From NCBI GenBank assembly GCA_019455245.1, contig JACFMR010000002.1, forward strand, positions 62,001-126,000: a stretch of 64,000 nucleotides of DNA, given 5' to 3'. This DNA comes from Opitutaceae bacterium. Lineage in GTDB: Bacteria > Verrucomicrobiota > Verrucomicrobiia > Opitutales > Opitutaceae. The translations under genes and the position numbers were made by a program. This document shows positions 48,989-58,044 of this stretch, one piece after another (position 1 is the stretch's first letter; each line of letters opens with the position of its first letter). The notes under the pieces are model-generated. The model did no database searches and was not told the DNA's origin. It was given only the letters and a program-made list of their open reading frames with translations.

Positions 48989-50074
48989 ATGACCATCTCA
49001 TCCATGACCGGATGCGAACGTGTCAACCGCATGTTCGCACGGCAGGATCAGGACCGCGTGCCGCGGATGGACACGTTCTGGCCCGAGACCATCGCGCGTT
49101 GGCAGCGCGAGGGTCTGCAATGGGACCATAACGACGTCCTCCGCCTGCTCGGCGCGGATTTTCAAACCCTGTGCTGGTCCTGGCCGGCCCCGTTTCCGGG
49201 GCGGCGCGAGGTGCTGGCGCAGGACGCCGAGACCGAGACTGTGCGCGATGCCTGGGGCGGCATCGTGCGCGTCTGGAAAGGTCGCTCGGGCACGCCCGAG
49301 CATGTCGGCTTCGGCTGCGATTCGCGGGAGGCGTGGGAAAAAACCTTCCGCCCGGCCATGCTGGCGGCCCCGCTGCAGGTCGACACGCGACTCGCCGCGC
49401 TGCGCTGGCAGGAAGGCCGCCAACTCGGCAAGTGGACCCACCTGACCGGCGTCGAGGGCTTCGAGGCGTTGCGCAAACAGATCGGCGACGAGACCTGCCT
49501 CGTCGCCATGATCGAGGATCCCGAGTGGATCCGCGACATCGTCATCGTGCACACCGACACCGTGCTGCGCACCTTCGAGGCCGTGCTCGCCGAAGGCGTC
49601 GAGCCCGACGGGCTGTGGATCTACGGCGACATGGCGTTCAACCACGCCACCATGTGCTCGCCCGCGATGTACCGCGAGCTCGTGTGGCCCGCGCACAAAC
49701 GCATGGCCGACTGGGCGCACGAACGCGGCATGAAGGTCATTTACCACACCGACGGCCGCGTCAGCGGCGTGCTCGATCTCTACATCGAGGCGGGTTTCGA
49801 CTGCCTTCAGCCCATCGAGGCCAAGGCCGGCATGGACATCCGCAAGTTCGCCCCGACGCACGGCGACCGCCTCGCGATGTTCGGCAACATCGACGTGATG
49901 AAGATGGCCACCAACGATCTCGACCTCATCGAGGAGGAAATCCGCACCAAGTTCGCCGCCGGCAAGGCCACCCGCGGCTACGCGTATCACTCCGATCACT
50001 CCGTCCCGCCCCAGGTTTCATGGGACACCTACAAGGCGATCATCGGCCTCGTCGAAAAACACGGCAACTACTGA
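48989..50074 (+). CDS. URO-D superfamily protein, HxDG type
   Basis: 361 aa. Opens TGCERVNRMFARQDQDRVPRMDTFWP. Pocket segment LWIYGDMAFNHATMCSPAMYRELVWPAHK, motif strand KVIYHTDGRVSGVLDLYI (H-T-D-G), IEAKAGMDIRKFA, then RGYAYHSDHSVPPQVSW. First methyltransferase-like gene after the corrinoid protein (40 nt gap), so the best candidate for its main partner. Substrate unknown. Confidence 0.78.
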   Translation: MTISSMTGCERVNRMFARQDQDRVPRMDTFWPETIARWQREGLQWDHNDVLRLLGADFQTLCWSWPAPFPGRREVLAQDAETETVRDAWGGIVRVWKGRSGTPEHVGFGCDSREAWEKTFRPAMLAAPLQVDTRLAALRWQEGRQLGKWTHLTGVEGFEALRKQIGDETCLVAMIEDPEWIRDIVIVHTDTVLRTFEAVLAEGVEPDGLWIYGDMAFNHATMCSPAMYRELVWPAHKRMADWAHERGMKVIYHTDGRVSGVLDLYIEAGFDCLQPIEAKAGMDIRKFAPTHGDRLAMFGNIDVMKMATNDLDLIEEEIRTKFAAGKATRGYAYHSDHSVPPQVSWDTYKAIIGLVEKHGNY

Positions 50075-50079
50075 CCCCC

Positions 50080-51210
50080 ATGTCCTCTCCCGGCATCCAA
50101 CCGTTCCGCCCGAAATGGCGCGGCACCATGACCGACCGGGAGCGTTTTCGCGCCCAGTTGCACCGCCAACCCGTGGACCGGTGCTTCAACATGGAATTCG
50201 GCTACTGGGACGACAACTTCAAGCTCTGGCCGATGTTCCGCGACCACGGCATCACCAACAACGACGATGCCGACGTCTTCCTGAACTTCGACCGCACCGT
50301 CCATGTCAGCGTGCCGTGGATGCATCCGGCCTTCCCGCCGGAGGAAATCTCGCGCAATGACAGGACCCGCATCCTGCGCAACGGCGACGGACTCATCGCC
50401 GAGGTGCCGCTCGACGGCCACGACACCATCCCCCACTACCTTGAGGCCACGGTGAAAACCCCCGCCGACTGGGCGCAGGTGAAGGCCGAGCGCTTCGACC
50501 GCCAACATCCCGACCGCCGGCCCGACGTCGCCGCCATCCTGCGCAACCATCCCGCCGACCGCGATTATCCGCTCGGCGTCTGGTGCGGCTCGATGATCGG
50601 CAAGGTGCGCGACATGCTCACCGTCGAGGGCCTCGCCTACGCGGTTTACGATTATCCGGAGATGGTCGAGGACATCGTCGAGACCTCTTGCGTGCTGATC
50701 GAGGACTACCTCGACGCCGTGCTGCCGCACGTGCAGTTCGACTACGCCGGCGGCTGGGAGGATATCTGCTACAAGAGCGGCCCGCTCGTCTCGGTTGGGT
50801 TTTTCCGCGATGTCGTCGTGCCGCGTTACCAACGCATCTCCAAAAAACTCCGCGCGCACGGCGTGGACATCTGGTGGATCGATTGCGACGGCGATGTGCG
50901 CCCGCTCATCCCGCATTTTCTCAAAGGTGGCGTGAACACGATGTTCCCGTGGGAGGTCAACGGCTCGGGCCATCCCGGCGAATCGCTCGACAAATGGGGC
51001 CCCGAGCTCCGCATCATGGGCGGCGTCGACAAGATGGTGCTCGGCCGTTCGCGCGAGGACATCCGCCGTCTGCTCGAATCGCTCGCGCCCTACGTGGAGC
51101 GCGGCGGTTTCATCCCGTTCTGCGATCACCGCTGCCCGCCCAACGTCAACCCCGACGACTACCTCTACTACCTCGACCTCAAGGAAAAGATGTTCGGCCT
51201 CAAGGGCTGA
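50080..51210 (+). CDS. URO-D superfamily protein, DxDG type, tandem copy A
   Basis: 376 aa from the ATG at 50080 (5 nt after the previous stop). TMTDRERFRAQLHRQPVDRCFNMEFGYWDDNF opening, motif strand DIWWIDCDGDVRPLIPHFL (D-C-D-G), then ELRIMGGVDKMVLGRSREDIRRLLE and GGFIPFCDHRCPPNVNPDDYLYYL. It is a tandem duplicate of the next gene. The two are nearly identical from about residue 230 onward but clearly different in the first half, most strongly around residues 70-120. Confidence 0.78.
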   Translation: MSSPGIQPFRPKWRGTMTDRERFRAQLHRQPVDRCFNMEFGYWDDNFKLWPMFRDHGITNNDDADVFLNFDRTVHVSVPWMHPAFPPEEISRNDRTRILRNGDGLIAEVPLDGHDTIPHYLEATVKTPADWAQVKAERFDRQHPDRRPDVAAILRNHPADRDYPLGVWCGSMIGKVRDMLTVEGLAYAVYDYPEMVEDIVETSCVLIEDYLDAVLPHVQFDYAGGWEDICYKSGPLVSVGFFRDVVVPRYQRISKKLRAHGVDIWWIDCDGDVRPLIPHFLKGGVNTMFPWEVNGSGHPGESLDKWGPELRIMGGVDKMVLGRSREDIRRLLESLAPYVERGGFIPFCDHRCPPNVNPDDYLYYLDLKEKMFGLKG

Positions 51211-51220
51211 TTTCGCCGTC

Positions 51221-52348
51221 ATGTCATCTCAGATCACTCCTTTCCGCCCCAAGTGGCCCGGCACCATGACCGACCGCGAGCGGTTCCGCCGCCAACTGCA
51301 CCGCCAGCCCGTGGACCGGTGCTTCAACATGGAGTTCGGTTACTGGGACGACAATTTCCAGGAGTGGCCGTTCTTCCGCGACAACGGCATCACCAACAAC
51401 GCCGACGCCGACGTTTTTCTCAACTTCGACCCCGCGCCCTTCATCGAGGCGCGCTGGATGCATCCGCTCTTCACCGAGGAGGAGGTCTCCCGCACCGCCA
51501 CCACGCGCATCCTGCGCAACAGCGAGGGTCTGCTCGCCGAGGAGCCGATCACCGGCCACAGCTCCATCCCGCACTACATCGAGCCCACCATCAAAACACC
51601 CGCGGACTGGGCGCGAGTGAAAGCCGAGCGTTTCGACCGTCAGCATCCCGACCGCAAGCCCGACATCGCCGCCATCCTGCGGGCGCATCCCGCCGACCGC
51701 ACCTGGCCGCTCGGCATCAACACCGGCTCGATGATCGGCAAGGTGCGCAACCTGCTCACCGTCGAGGGCCTCGCCTACGCCACCTACGATTATCCCGAGA
51801 TGGTCGAGGACATGGTCGAGACCAACTGCCTGCTGATCGAGGATTTCCTCGACGCGCTGCTGCCGCACGTGCCGTTTGATTTCGCCGCCGGTTGGGAGGA
51901 CATCTGCTACAACGCCGGCCCGCTCGTCTCCATCGGCTTTTTCCGCGACATCGTCGTGCCCCGTTACCAACGCATCTCCAAAAAGCTCCGCGCGCACGGC
52001 GTGGACATCTGGTGGATCGATTGCGACGGCGACGTGCGCCCGCTCATCCCGCTCTTTTTGCAGGGCGGCGTGAACACGATGTTCCCTTGGGAGGTCAACG
52101 GCTCCGGCCATCCCGGCGAATCGCTCGACAAATGGGGCCCCGAGCTCCGCATCATGGGCGGCGTCGACAAGATGGTGCTCGGCCGTTCCCGCGAGGACAT
52201 CCGCCGCCTGCTCGAATCGCTCGCGCCCTGGGTGGAACGCGGCGGCTTCATCCCGTTCTGCGACCACCGCTGCCCGCCCAACGTCAACCCCGAGGACTAC
52301 CTCTACTACCTCGACCTCAAGGAAAAGATGTTCGGCCTCAAGGGCTGA
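51221..52348 (+). CDS. URO-D superfamily protein, DxDG type, tandem copy B
   Basis: 375 aa, 10 nt after copy A. Same architecture: DIWWIDCDGDVRPLIPLFL on the motif strand and the FCDHRCPPNVNPEDYLYYLDL ending. Differences cluster in the N-terminal half (for example DPAPFIEARWMHPLFTEEE against DRTVHVSVPWMHPAFPPEE), which lines part of the substrate pocket in this fold. The 3' halves match even at synonymous positions. Likely a duplicated enzyme adapted to a related substrate, with ongoing gene conversion at the 3' end. Confidence 0.78.
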   Translation: MSSQITPFRPKWPGTMTDRERFRRQLHRQPVDRCFNMEFGYWDDNFQEWPFFRDNGITNNADADVFLNFDPAPFIEARWMHPLFTEEEVSRTATTRILRNSEGLLAEEPITGHSSIPHYIEPTIKTPADWARVKAERFDRQHPDRKPDIAAILRAHPADRTWPLGINTGSMIGKVRNLLTVEGLAYATYDYPEMVEDMVETNCLLIEDFLDALLPHVPFDFAAGWEDICYNAGPLVSIGFFRDIVVPRYQRISKKLRAHGVDIWWIDCDGDVRPLIPLFLQGGVNTMFPWEVNGSGHPGESLDKWGPELRIMGGVDKMVLGRSREDIRRLLESLAPWVERGGFIPFCDHRCPPNVNPEDYLYYLDLKEKMFGLKG

Positions 52349-52371
52349 ACCCCACCGCCACCCCGCCCGCC

Positions 52372-53634
52372 ATGACCTCACGTGAAATCGTCCGCCGCTC
52401 CCTCGCCCATCAATCCGGTCCGCTCGCGGTTGACTTCGGCAGCACCGGCCTGACCGGCATGCACGTGAGCGCCGTCGCCGCGCTGCGCGAACACTACGGC
52501 CTGCCGCAGCATCCGGTGAAGGTCTGCGAACCGTTCCAGATGCTCGGCGAGATCGAGGACGACCTTTCGCGCGTGCTCGGCTCCGACTGCATCGGCGCCA
52601 ACGGCCGCGGCACCATGTTCGGTTTCGCCAACGAGGGCTGGCACGAATGGCGCGCGCCGTGGGGCCAGGTCGTGCTCGTGCCCGAGGGCTTCCGCCCGCG
52701 CGAGGAGCCGTCGGGCGACGTTTACCTGTTTCCCGAGGGCGACACCTCCGTTGCGCCCAGCGGCCACATGCCCGCCGGCGGTTATTTCTTCGACGCGATC
52801 GTGCGGCAGGAGCCGATCGACGAGGACAAGCTCGATCCCGCCGACAACTGCGAGGAATTCAAACCCCTGGACGAGGCCGACCTCGCGCACTGGCGGCGCG
52901 TTTTCGACGGCCTCAAGGACGAGGACCGCGCGGTCGTCTCGGGCGTCGGCGGCACCGGCTTCGGTGACATCGCGCTCGTGCCCGCGGCCTTCCTCAAACA
53001 CCCGAAGGGCATCCGCGACGTCGGCGAATGGTATATCTCGCTCGTGGAGCGTCGCGACTACGTGCACAAAATCTTCGACTACCAGTGCGATGTGGCGCTG
53101 AAGAATCTCGAGACCTTCGCCGCCATCGCGGGCGACAAGGTCGACGTGCTCATGATCTGCGGCACCGATTTCGGCACGCAGAACTCGCAGTTCTGCTCCG
53201 CCGCCACCTTCGACGAACTCTACGCGCCGTATTACAAACGCATCAACGACTGGATCCACCGGCACACGACGTGGAAGACCTTCAAGCATTCCTGCGGCGC
53301 GGTGCGGCCGCTGATCGAAAACTTCCTCGCCTGCGGGTTCGACATCCTCAATCCCGTGCAATGCTCCGCGACGGACATGGATCCCGCCCGGCTCAAGGCC
53401 GACTTCGGCGACCGCATCGTCTTCTGGGGCGGCGGCGTCGACACCCAGAAAACCCTCCCCTTCGGCACGCCCGCACAGGTTCGCGCCGAGGTCACCGAGC
53501 GCCTCCGCATCTTCGCCCCCGGCGGCGGCTTCGTGTTCAACACCATCCACAACCTGCAGGCCCGCACCCCGGTGGCCAACATCGTGGCGATGGTTGATGC
53601 CATCCGGGATTTCCGGGGCGCCCAAAAACCGTGA
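52372..53634 (+). CDS. URO-D superfamily protein with HxC motif
   Basis: 420 aa from the ATG at 52372. Opens TSREIVRRSLAHQSGPLAVD. Pocket MICGTDFGTQNSQFCSAATFDEL, motif strand TFKHSCGAVRPLIENFL with H306-S-C308-G, then NPVQCSATDMDPARLK, FWGGGVDTQKTLPFGTPAQV and FVFNTIHNLQARTPVANI. It belongs with the outlying gene at 7908-9131. The zinc-type ligand pair supports true methyl-transfer chemistry. Its stop overlaps the next gene's GTG start. Confidence 0.78.
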   Translation: MTSREIVRRSLAHQSGPLAVDFGSTGLTGMHVSAVAALREHYGLPQHPVKVCEPFQMLGEIEDDLSRVLGSDCIGANGRGTMFGFANEGWHEWRAPWGQVVLVPEGFRPREEPSGDVYLFPEGDTSVAPSGHMPAGGYFFDAIVRQEPIDEDKLDPADNCEEFKPLDEADLAHWRRVFDGLKDEDRAVVSGVGGTGFGDIALVPAAFLKHPKGIRDVGEWYISLVERRDYVHKIFDYQCDVALKNLETFAAIAGDKVDVLMICGTDFGTQNSQFCSAATFDELYAPYYKRINDWIHRHTTWKTFKHSCGAVRPLIENFLACGFDILNPVQCSATDMDPARLKADFGDRIVFWGGGVDTQKTLPFGTPAQVRAEVTERLRIFAPGGGFVFNTIHNLQARTPVANIVAMVDAIRDFRGAQKP

Positions 53635-54716
53635 GCTCCAGCAAACACCATTTTAATCTCGCCGCGTCCGAGGCCCGTTTCGAAGCCTGGTGGACCGGCG
53701 GCCGGCTCGACCGTCCCCCGGTCAGCCTCTGGGTCGAGCATGCGCACGCCCCCGCCGGCCCGCGCTCGCATCACCACTCGCTGCACGACCGCTGGATGGA
53801 CGTCGGGTTTCAGGTCGAATCCGCCCTGCACCGGCTCGAACACAACCCCTGCTACGGCGACACCCTGCCGTCGTGGTTTCCCAACGTCGGCCCCGATCTC
53901 GTTTCCACGCTCTTTGGTGCCGAGCTGATCTTCGGCGACAACACCAGCTGGTGCCAGCACACCGTGCACGAGACCGCCGACTGGGACCGCTTCGCCGCCA
54001 CCAAGCCCGATTTCAACAACCCCTACTGGCGCGCGATCGAGGACATGATCACGCTCGCCGCCGAACGGTTCGGCGGCCGCTTCATCCTCGCGATGCCCGA
54101 CCTGCACGGCAGCTTCGACATCCTCTCCGGCGTGCGCGGGCCCGAGAACCTCTGTCTCGACATTTACGACGAGCCCGAGCGTGTGCGCGCCGCCAGCCTG
54201 CAGGCCTCGCGCGTTTACGTGGAGGCGTTCCGCCGTCTGCACCAGCGCCTCACTTCGCTCGACCAGCCCAGCACCACGTGGTGTAACTACCTGCACTCCG
54301 GCCCGGCCTACGTGCCGAGCTGCGATTTCTGGTGCCTCGTTTCCCGCGAGATCGGTCAGGACCTCATCCGCCCGACCATCGAGTTGGAAATGTCGCCGCT
54401 CGAACGCAGCATCTTCCATCTCGACGGCCCGCAGGCGCTGCACCACCTCGACCTCGTGCTGGACCTGCCGAAGCTCAACGCCGTGCAGTGGGTCTACGGC
54501 GCCGGTCACGGTCCCGCCCAACGCTGGCTGCACATCTACCGCCAGATCCGCGCCGCCGGCAAGGCCATCCAGGTGATCGCCGAGGATGCCGAGGACGCCC
54601 TCACCGTGCTCGAGGAACTCGGCCCCGAGGGCATGTGGATCACCGTCAGCCAGCCTTTCGCTGATCCGCATCACGCCCACGATTTTCTGGACGCCGTGCA
54701 CGACGCCTGCAAGTGA
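53631..54716 (+). CDS. URO-D superfamily protein, HLDG type
   Basis: 361 aa, GTG start overlapping the preceding TGA (GTGA). A distinct branch: FEAWWTGGRLDRPPVSLWVEH opening, NYLHSGPAYVPSCDFWCLVS pocket, SIFHLDGPQALHHLDLVLDL on the motif strand (H-L-D-G), and a short C-terminus without the FxxDH loop. Members with this opening are usually annotated only as URO-D-like. Operonic with its neighbours; function unknown. Confidence 0.72.
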   Translation: MSSSKHHFNLAASEARFEAWWTGGRLDRPPVSLWVEHAHAPAGPRSHHHSLHDRWMDVGFQVESALHRLEHNPCYGDTLPSWFPNVGPDLVSTLFGAELIFGDNTSWCQHTVHETADWDRFAATKPDFNNPYWRAIEDMITLAAERFGGRFILAMPDLHGSFDILSGVRGPENLCLDIYDEPERVRAASLQASRVYVEAFRRLHQRLTSLDQPSTTWCNYLHSGPAYVPSCDFWCLVSREIGQDLIRPTIELEMSPLERSIFHLDGPQALHHLDLVLDLPKLNAVQWVYGAGHGPAQRWLHIYRQIRAAGKAIQVIAEDAEDALTVLEELGPEGMWITVSQPFADPHHAHDFLDAVHDACK

Positions 54717-54757
54717 CGGCCCGCGCACCCGCGGTCCCCGTCCATCCGATTTAAACC

Positions 54758-55852
54758 ATGAACGCCCGCGAAAACTTCCACGCCATGATGGCCGGCGGCA
54801 GACCCGCCTGGCTGCCGCTCAACGTCCCCGTCACCCCGCCGGTGGCCGACCTCATCGAGGAGAAAACCGGCGTGCGCAGCCCCGAGTTGGCGTTTGAAAC
54901 CGACTTCGGTTTCGATTGGGTCGGTTACAACGAGGATCCGCAGCATTGGCGCGACGCGCTCAGGGAAGTCGGCACGAATTTGCCCGCCCACGCCGAGGTC
55001 GGCCCCTTCTGCATCGCCCACGTCGAGCCGCCTGCCGGCACCATGGGCAAGGCCTACCATTTCCGCACCATGCTGCATCCGCTGGAACACGTCACCAGCG
55101 TCGCGCAGTTGGAAAAACTCCCCTGGCCCGACACGTCGGACCCGAAACACTACGCCGCGCTCCAGCGCAAGATGGAGCAGGTGCACACGCGCGGGAAGGT
55201 CGCCTTCGCCGGCATGGAATGCACCACCTTCGAACTCTCGTGGTATGCGCGCGGCATGGACAACCTGTTCCAGGATCTCGCCGAGGAAAACGGCATCGCC
55301 GACTGGCTGCTCGACTGGTTCACCGAGCGCTCGTGCAACGTCGGCCGCGCCTTCGCCAAGGCCGGCATCGACATCATCGGCCTCGGTGACGACGTCGGCA
55401 TGCAAACCGGCATGCTCCTCTCCGTGCCCATGTGGCGGAAACATTTGAAGCCCCGCCTCGCCAAGGTCATCGCCGCCATCCGCGAGGCCTCCGGCGACCG
55501 CAAGGTCTGGGTGCACTATCACTCCGACGGCAACATCATGCCCATCGTCCCCGAGCTGATCGAGGTCGGCGTGGACATCCTCAACCCCGTGCAACCCGAG
55601 TGCATGGACGCCGCCGAGCTCGCGCGCGGCTACGCCCCGACCCTCGCGCTCAGCGGCATGGTCGGCACGCAGACCACCATGCCCTTCGGCACGCCAGACG
55701 ACGTGCGCCGCCGCGTGCGCGAGATCGCCGCGCTGCACCGCGACCACGGCGCGCGCGTCATGATCGCCCCCACCCACGTCCTCGAACCCGACGTCCCCTT
55801 CGCAAACATCCTCGCCCTCGTCGACGAGGTGAAGTCCATCCGGTTCGACTGA
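54758..55852 (+). CDS. URO-D superfamily protein, HxDG type
   Basis: 364 aa. NARENFHAMMAGGRPAWLPLNVPVTPP opening, GLGDDVGMQTGMLLSVPMWRKHLKPRL pocket, VHYHSDGNIMPIVPELIEVG on the motif strand (H-S-D-G), then NPVQPECMD and LSGMVGTQTTMPFGTPDDV. Last gene of the rightward operon, 41 nt after the previous one. The following 220 nt hold hairpin repeats which may end the operon. Confidence 0.77.
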   Translation: MNARENFHAMMAGGRPAWLPLNVPVTPPVADLIEEKTGVRSPELAFETDFGFDWVGYNEDPQHWRDALREVGTNLPAHAEVGPFCIAHVEPPAGTMGKAYHFRTMLHPLEHVTSVAQLEKLPWPDTSDPKHYAALQRKMEQVHTRGKVAFAGMECTTFELSWYARGMDNLFQDLAEENGIADWLLDWFTERSCNVGRAFAKAGIDIIGLGDDVGMQTGMLLSVPMWRKHLKPRLAKVIAAIREASGDRKVWVHYHSDGNIMPIVPELIEVGVDILNPVQPECMDAAELARGYAPTLALSGMVGTQTTMPFGTPDDVRRRVREIAALHRDHGARVMIAPTHVLEPDVPFANILALVDEVKSIRFD

Positions 55853-56073
55853 AGCCCTCACCCGTCTGATCCGGCGACCGCGTCAGCCCATACCAAGGAG
55901 CAGCATTTCATTTGATAGTGTAGCCACGAGCGTGCGCGAGCGGAGATTCGGTCCACTCGCTCACGCTCGTGGCTACCGTTTTGCTAAAGCTGCCCTTGGG
56001 CGCGGCAGCGCCGGTAGGGCCGGACCGCCGGGCCGGCCGCGAAAGTCCCGGCATACGGTGGAGCGCGTTGCCC
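55853..56073. repeat. Intergenic hairpin repeats after the methyltransferase operon
   Basis: GTAGCCACGAGCGTG (55920-55934) pairs with CACGCTCGTGGCTAC (55962-55976), a 15-bp stem related to 60238-60294. A GTAGGGCCGG unit starts at 56014. A GGTGGAGCG/CGCTCCACC pair (56057-56065 with 56104-56112) runs into the 3' end of the next coding sequence. Confidence 0.65.
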
Positions 56074-57279
56074 TCAACGCGCTTGAGCGGCTTGAGGACA
56101 CGCCGCTCCACCAACGGCCAACCGCATGATCCCGTCGCGCAACCGCTCGCGCACCGCAGGCGAAATCTCCACCTGCAGATCCACGCCGTAATCCCCGGCG
56201 ATCGTCGCGCGCACGGACTTCGCCGCCGCGCGCAGCACCGGGTGATCCTGCAGCGCAAACGCCACCAGTTCCTGCCGGTGCGCGTCCAACCATGCGGGCT
56301 CGACCAGCGGTGACAGGTTGCCATACAGCCACGCATTGGCCGGGGCAAAGAAGCGCTTGAACGCGTGCAGATACGCGTAGCGGTGAAACTCCCCTCGCAG
56401 CACCACAATGCCGTTGTAATGCGGCGCCGCCATAAAACCCGCATTGCGCAGCAGCGAGTTGATGTCGCGAAACGTGTAGTAATACAGCCCGAGGTCCGAC
56501 TCGCGTGGCCCCTGTTTTCCCGGCGGGTATTTGTTGATCAGGCCGTCGGTGGTGGTGAATACATCGAGGCGGAACGTTCCACCCGATTCCAACACCTCAA
56601 AGTCAAACGTCCGCACGTCATCGTAATCCATCCCCGCGCCGCGCTCGTAGAGCGCGATGACCACGGGAAACTTCGTGCCGCCGGTCTGACCGAACCGCGC
56701 GCTTGAAAACAACAGCCCGTGCCGCAGGCGGTAATGCGCGGCGAATTCCTTCAACCGCCGGAAATTCGCTGGCTTGATCAGATACGACAGCGGATGCAGC
56801 ACGCACACCACGTCGGCCCGCAACCGCGCATACGAACGCAGAAACGACACGCCAAGATCGCGGTCCTGCAAATCGGCGTCCGCCTCATTCCGGCCCTTGC
56901 GGCCGTTGCGAAACTCCGAGGTCGTGTCGTTGTAGGGCGGATTGCCCACGACGACGAGAGTGGCATCTTCAGCGATACGGTAACGCGCACGACTTGGCTC
57001 CTGCAGCGAGTTGGCATGAAAGACCGCGTCCGCTGGTAGCACCTGGCGCAAACGTTCAACCGCCCCGTCGTCGATCTCGCCCGCCCGCACCTCGCCCGCC
57101 AGTCCCTGCAGAAAGGCGCCATAGCCCGCCGCCGTATCGATCATTACGCTCTTTGCCCCACCCCGTTCCACGTAAGGGGCCACCAAATCATGCACCCGCG
57201 CGACCAAGTCCTCTGGTGTATAATACGCCCCGAGCTTCACCCGGCTATCGCGATCTAAGTGGTCACAAATTGTGGTCAT
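56074..57279 (-). CDS. N6-adenine-type DNA methyltransferase
   Basis: 401 aa. SAM site VMIDTAAGYGAFLQGLAGE, catalytic NPPY motif in LVVVGNPPYNDTTSEF, and a RVKLGAYYTPEDLVARV helix before them, so the order resembles gamma-type adenine methyltransferases of type II restriction systems. The target-recognition part is presumably C-terminal. The last residues (GGAACPQAAQAR) fall within an intergenic hairpin repeat (56057-56112), so the native end was overwritten. The gene upstream (57295) is its likely restriction partner. ATG at 57277-57279. Confidence 0.82.
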   Translation of the reverse strand: MTTICDHLDRDSRVKLGAYYTPEDLVARVHDLVAPYVERGGAKSVMIDTAAGYGAFLQGLAGEVRAGEIDDGAVERLRQVLPADAVFHANSLQEPSRARYRIAEDATLVVVGNPPYNDTTSEFRNGRKGRNEADADLQDRDLGVSFLRSYARLRADVVCVLHPLSYLIKPANFRRLKEFAAHYRLRHGLLFSSARFGQTGGTKFPVVIALYERGAGMDYDDVRTFDFEVLESGGTFRLDVFTTTDGLINKYPPGKQGPRESDLGLYYYTFRDINSLLRNAGFMAAPHYNGIVVLRGEFHRYAYLHAFKRFFAPANAWLYGNLSPLVEPAWLDAHRQELVAFALQDHPVLRAAAKSVRATIAGDYGVDLQVEISPAVRERLRDGIMRLAVGGAACPQAAQAR

Positions 57280-57294
57280 TATCTTCTCATCCAG

Positions 57295-58044
57295 TCAGCA
57301 ACCCTTAATCACACTAAGAATCTCTTGGACATCATGACGGTGAGCCTTGGAACACATAGAAAAGACGCGAAACAATGCCACCAGAACTTCAACTCTTTCC
57401 ACATCGAGCATGAGCCTTAGCTTGTCCTTACTCTTCGCTCTATGCCCAAGAAAACTCGGCCCATTTTCAAACGATCCGATCGGGATACACAGATAGACCA
57501 TCGGCTGAACCCCTGCGGCATATTGTTGCTTTTGAACAGACACTTCGATCTGCATGCCACACTGCGGCAAGGGCATGAAATACGAGGGAAGTGCAATACT
57601 GGTTTGCTGAAATCCGATCCCGTTTATGGAAACCGGTGTTAATGGACCCACCGCGATTTTCCGGTCATCAAGGAAAGCCTCTATGGCAGCAAATCTATCC
57701 AACAGGTCGTCAACTGTCTGCCGGCTTATCAAGCCCGAGACCACCGCATTGTAAAACAACTCCGACAATTCATAAGGGCTCTTTTCGTTCCCGTTGTCTC
57801 CAGTGAATCGCAGGTGCGACAGCGTAGTGTGTTTCTTGCTGCTACGGATATCGGCCAATGTTACATCGTACCCAATTTGCCATTCCACATAGACGTCTCG
57901 GGAAAATTCTTCGGTTGTTGCTGCGAAACTGCGTCCAAACGAAAACGGATTATCTCTTCTCTTAATGCGAAAACGCCCATTGTTAACTGCAGGGACTCGC
58001 ACCTCAAGGCGGGTAGGATCATCGAGTGTTGCGAAGGAAATCAT
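57295..58044 (-). CDS. Unrecognised protein, candidate restriction endonuclease
   Basis: 249 aa from the ATG at 58044; a TTG 21 nt upstream (58065) is an alternative. Visibly less GC-rich than the flanking genes. Landmarks: RRDNPFSFGRSFAATTEEF, KKHTTLSHLRFTGDNGNEKSPYELSELFYNAV, SVQKQQYAAGVQPMVYLCIPIGS, and a helical C-terminus. I do not recognise the family or a clear PD-(D/E)xK motif. Tight pairing with an adenine methyltransferase (15-nt gap, same strand) and foreign composition are the only grounds for suggesting a type II restriction enzyme. Confidence 0.45.
   Translation of the reverse strand: MISFATLDDPTRLEVRVPAVNNGRFRIKRRDNPFSFGRSFAATTEEFSRDVYVEWQIGYDVTLADIRSSKKHTTLSHLRFTGDNGNEKSPYELSELFYNAVVSGLISRQTVDDLLDRFAAIEAFLDDRKIAVGPLTPVSINGIGFQQTSIALPSYFMPLPQCGMQIEVSVQKQQYAAGVQPMVYLCIPIGSFENGPSFLGHRAKSKDKLRLMLDVERVEVLVALFRVFSMCSKAHRHDVQEILSVIKGC

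Noticed and set aside
37142..55852. Haem biosynthesis (true HemE uroporphyrinogen decarboxylases)
   Set aside because: The proteins lack HemE active-site hallmarks, are too many and too divergent, and lie beside corrinoid genes and no other haem genes.
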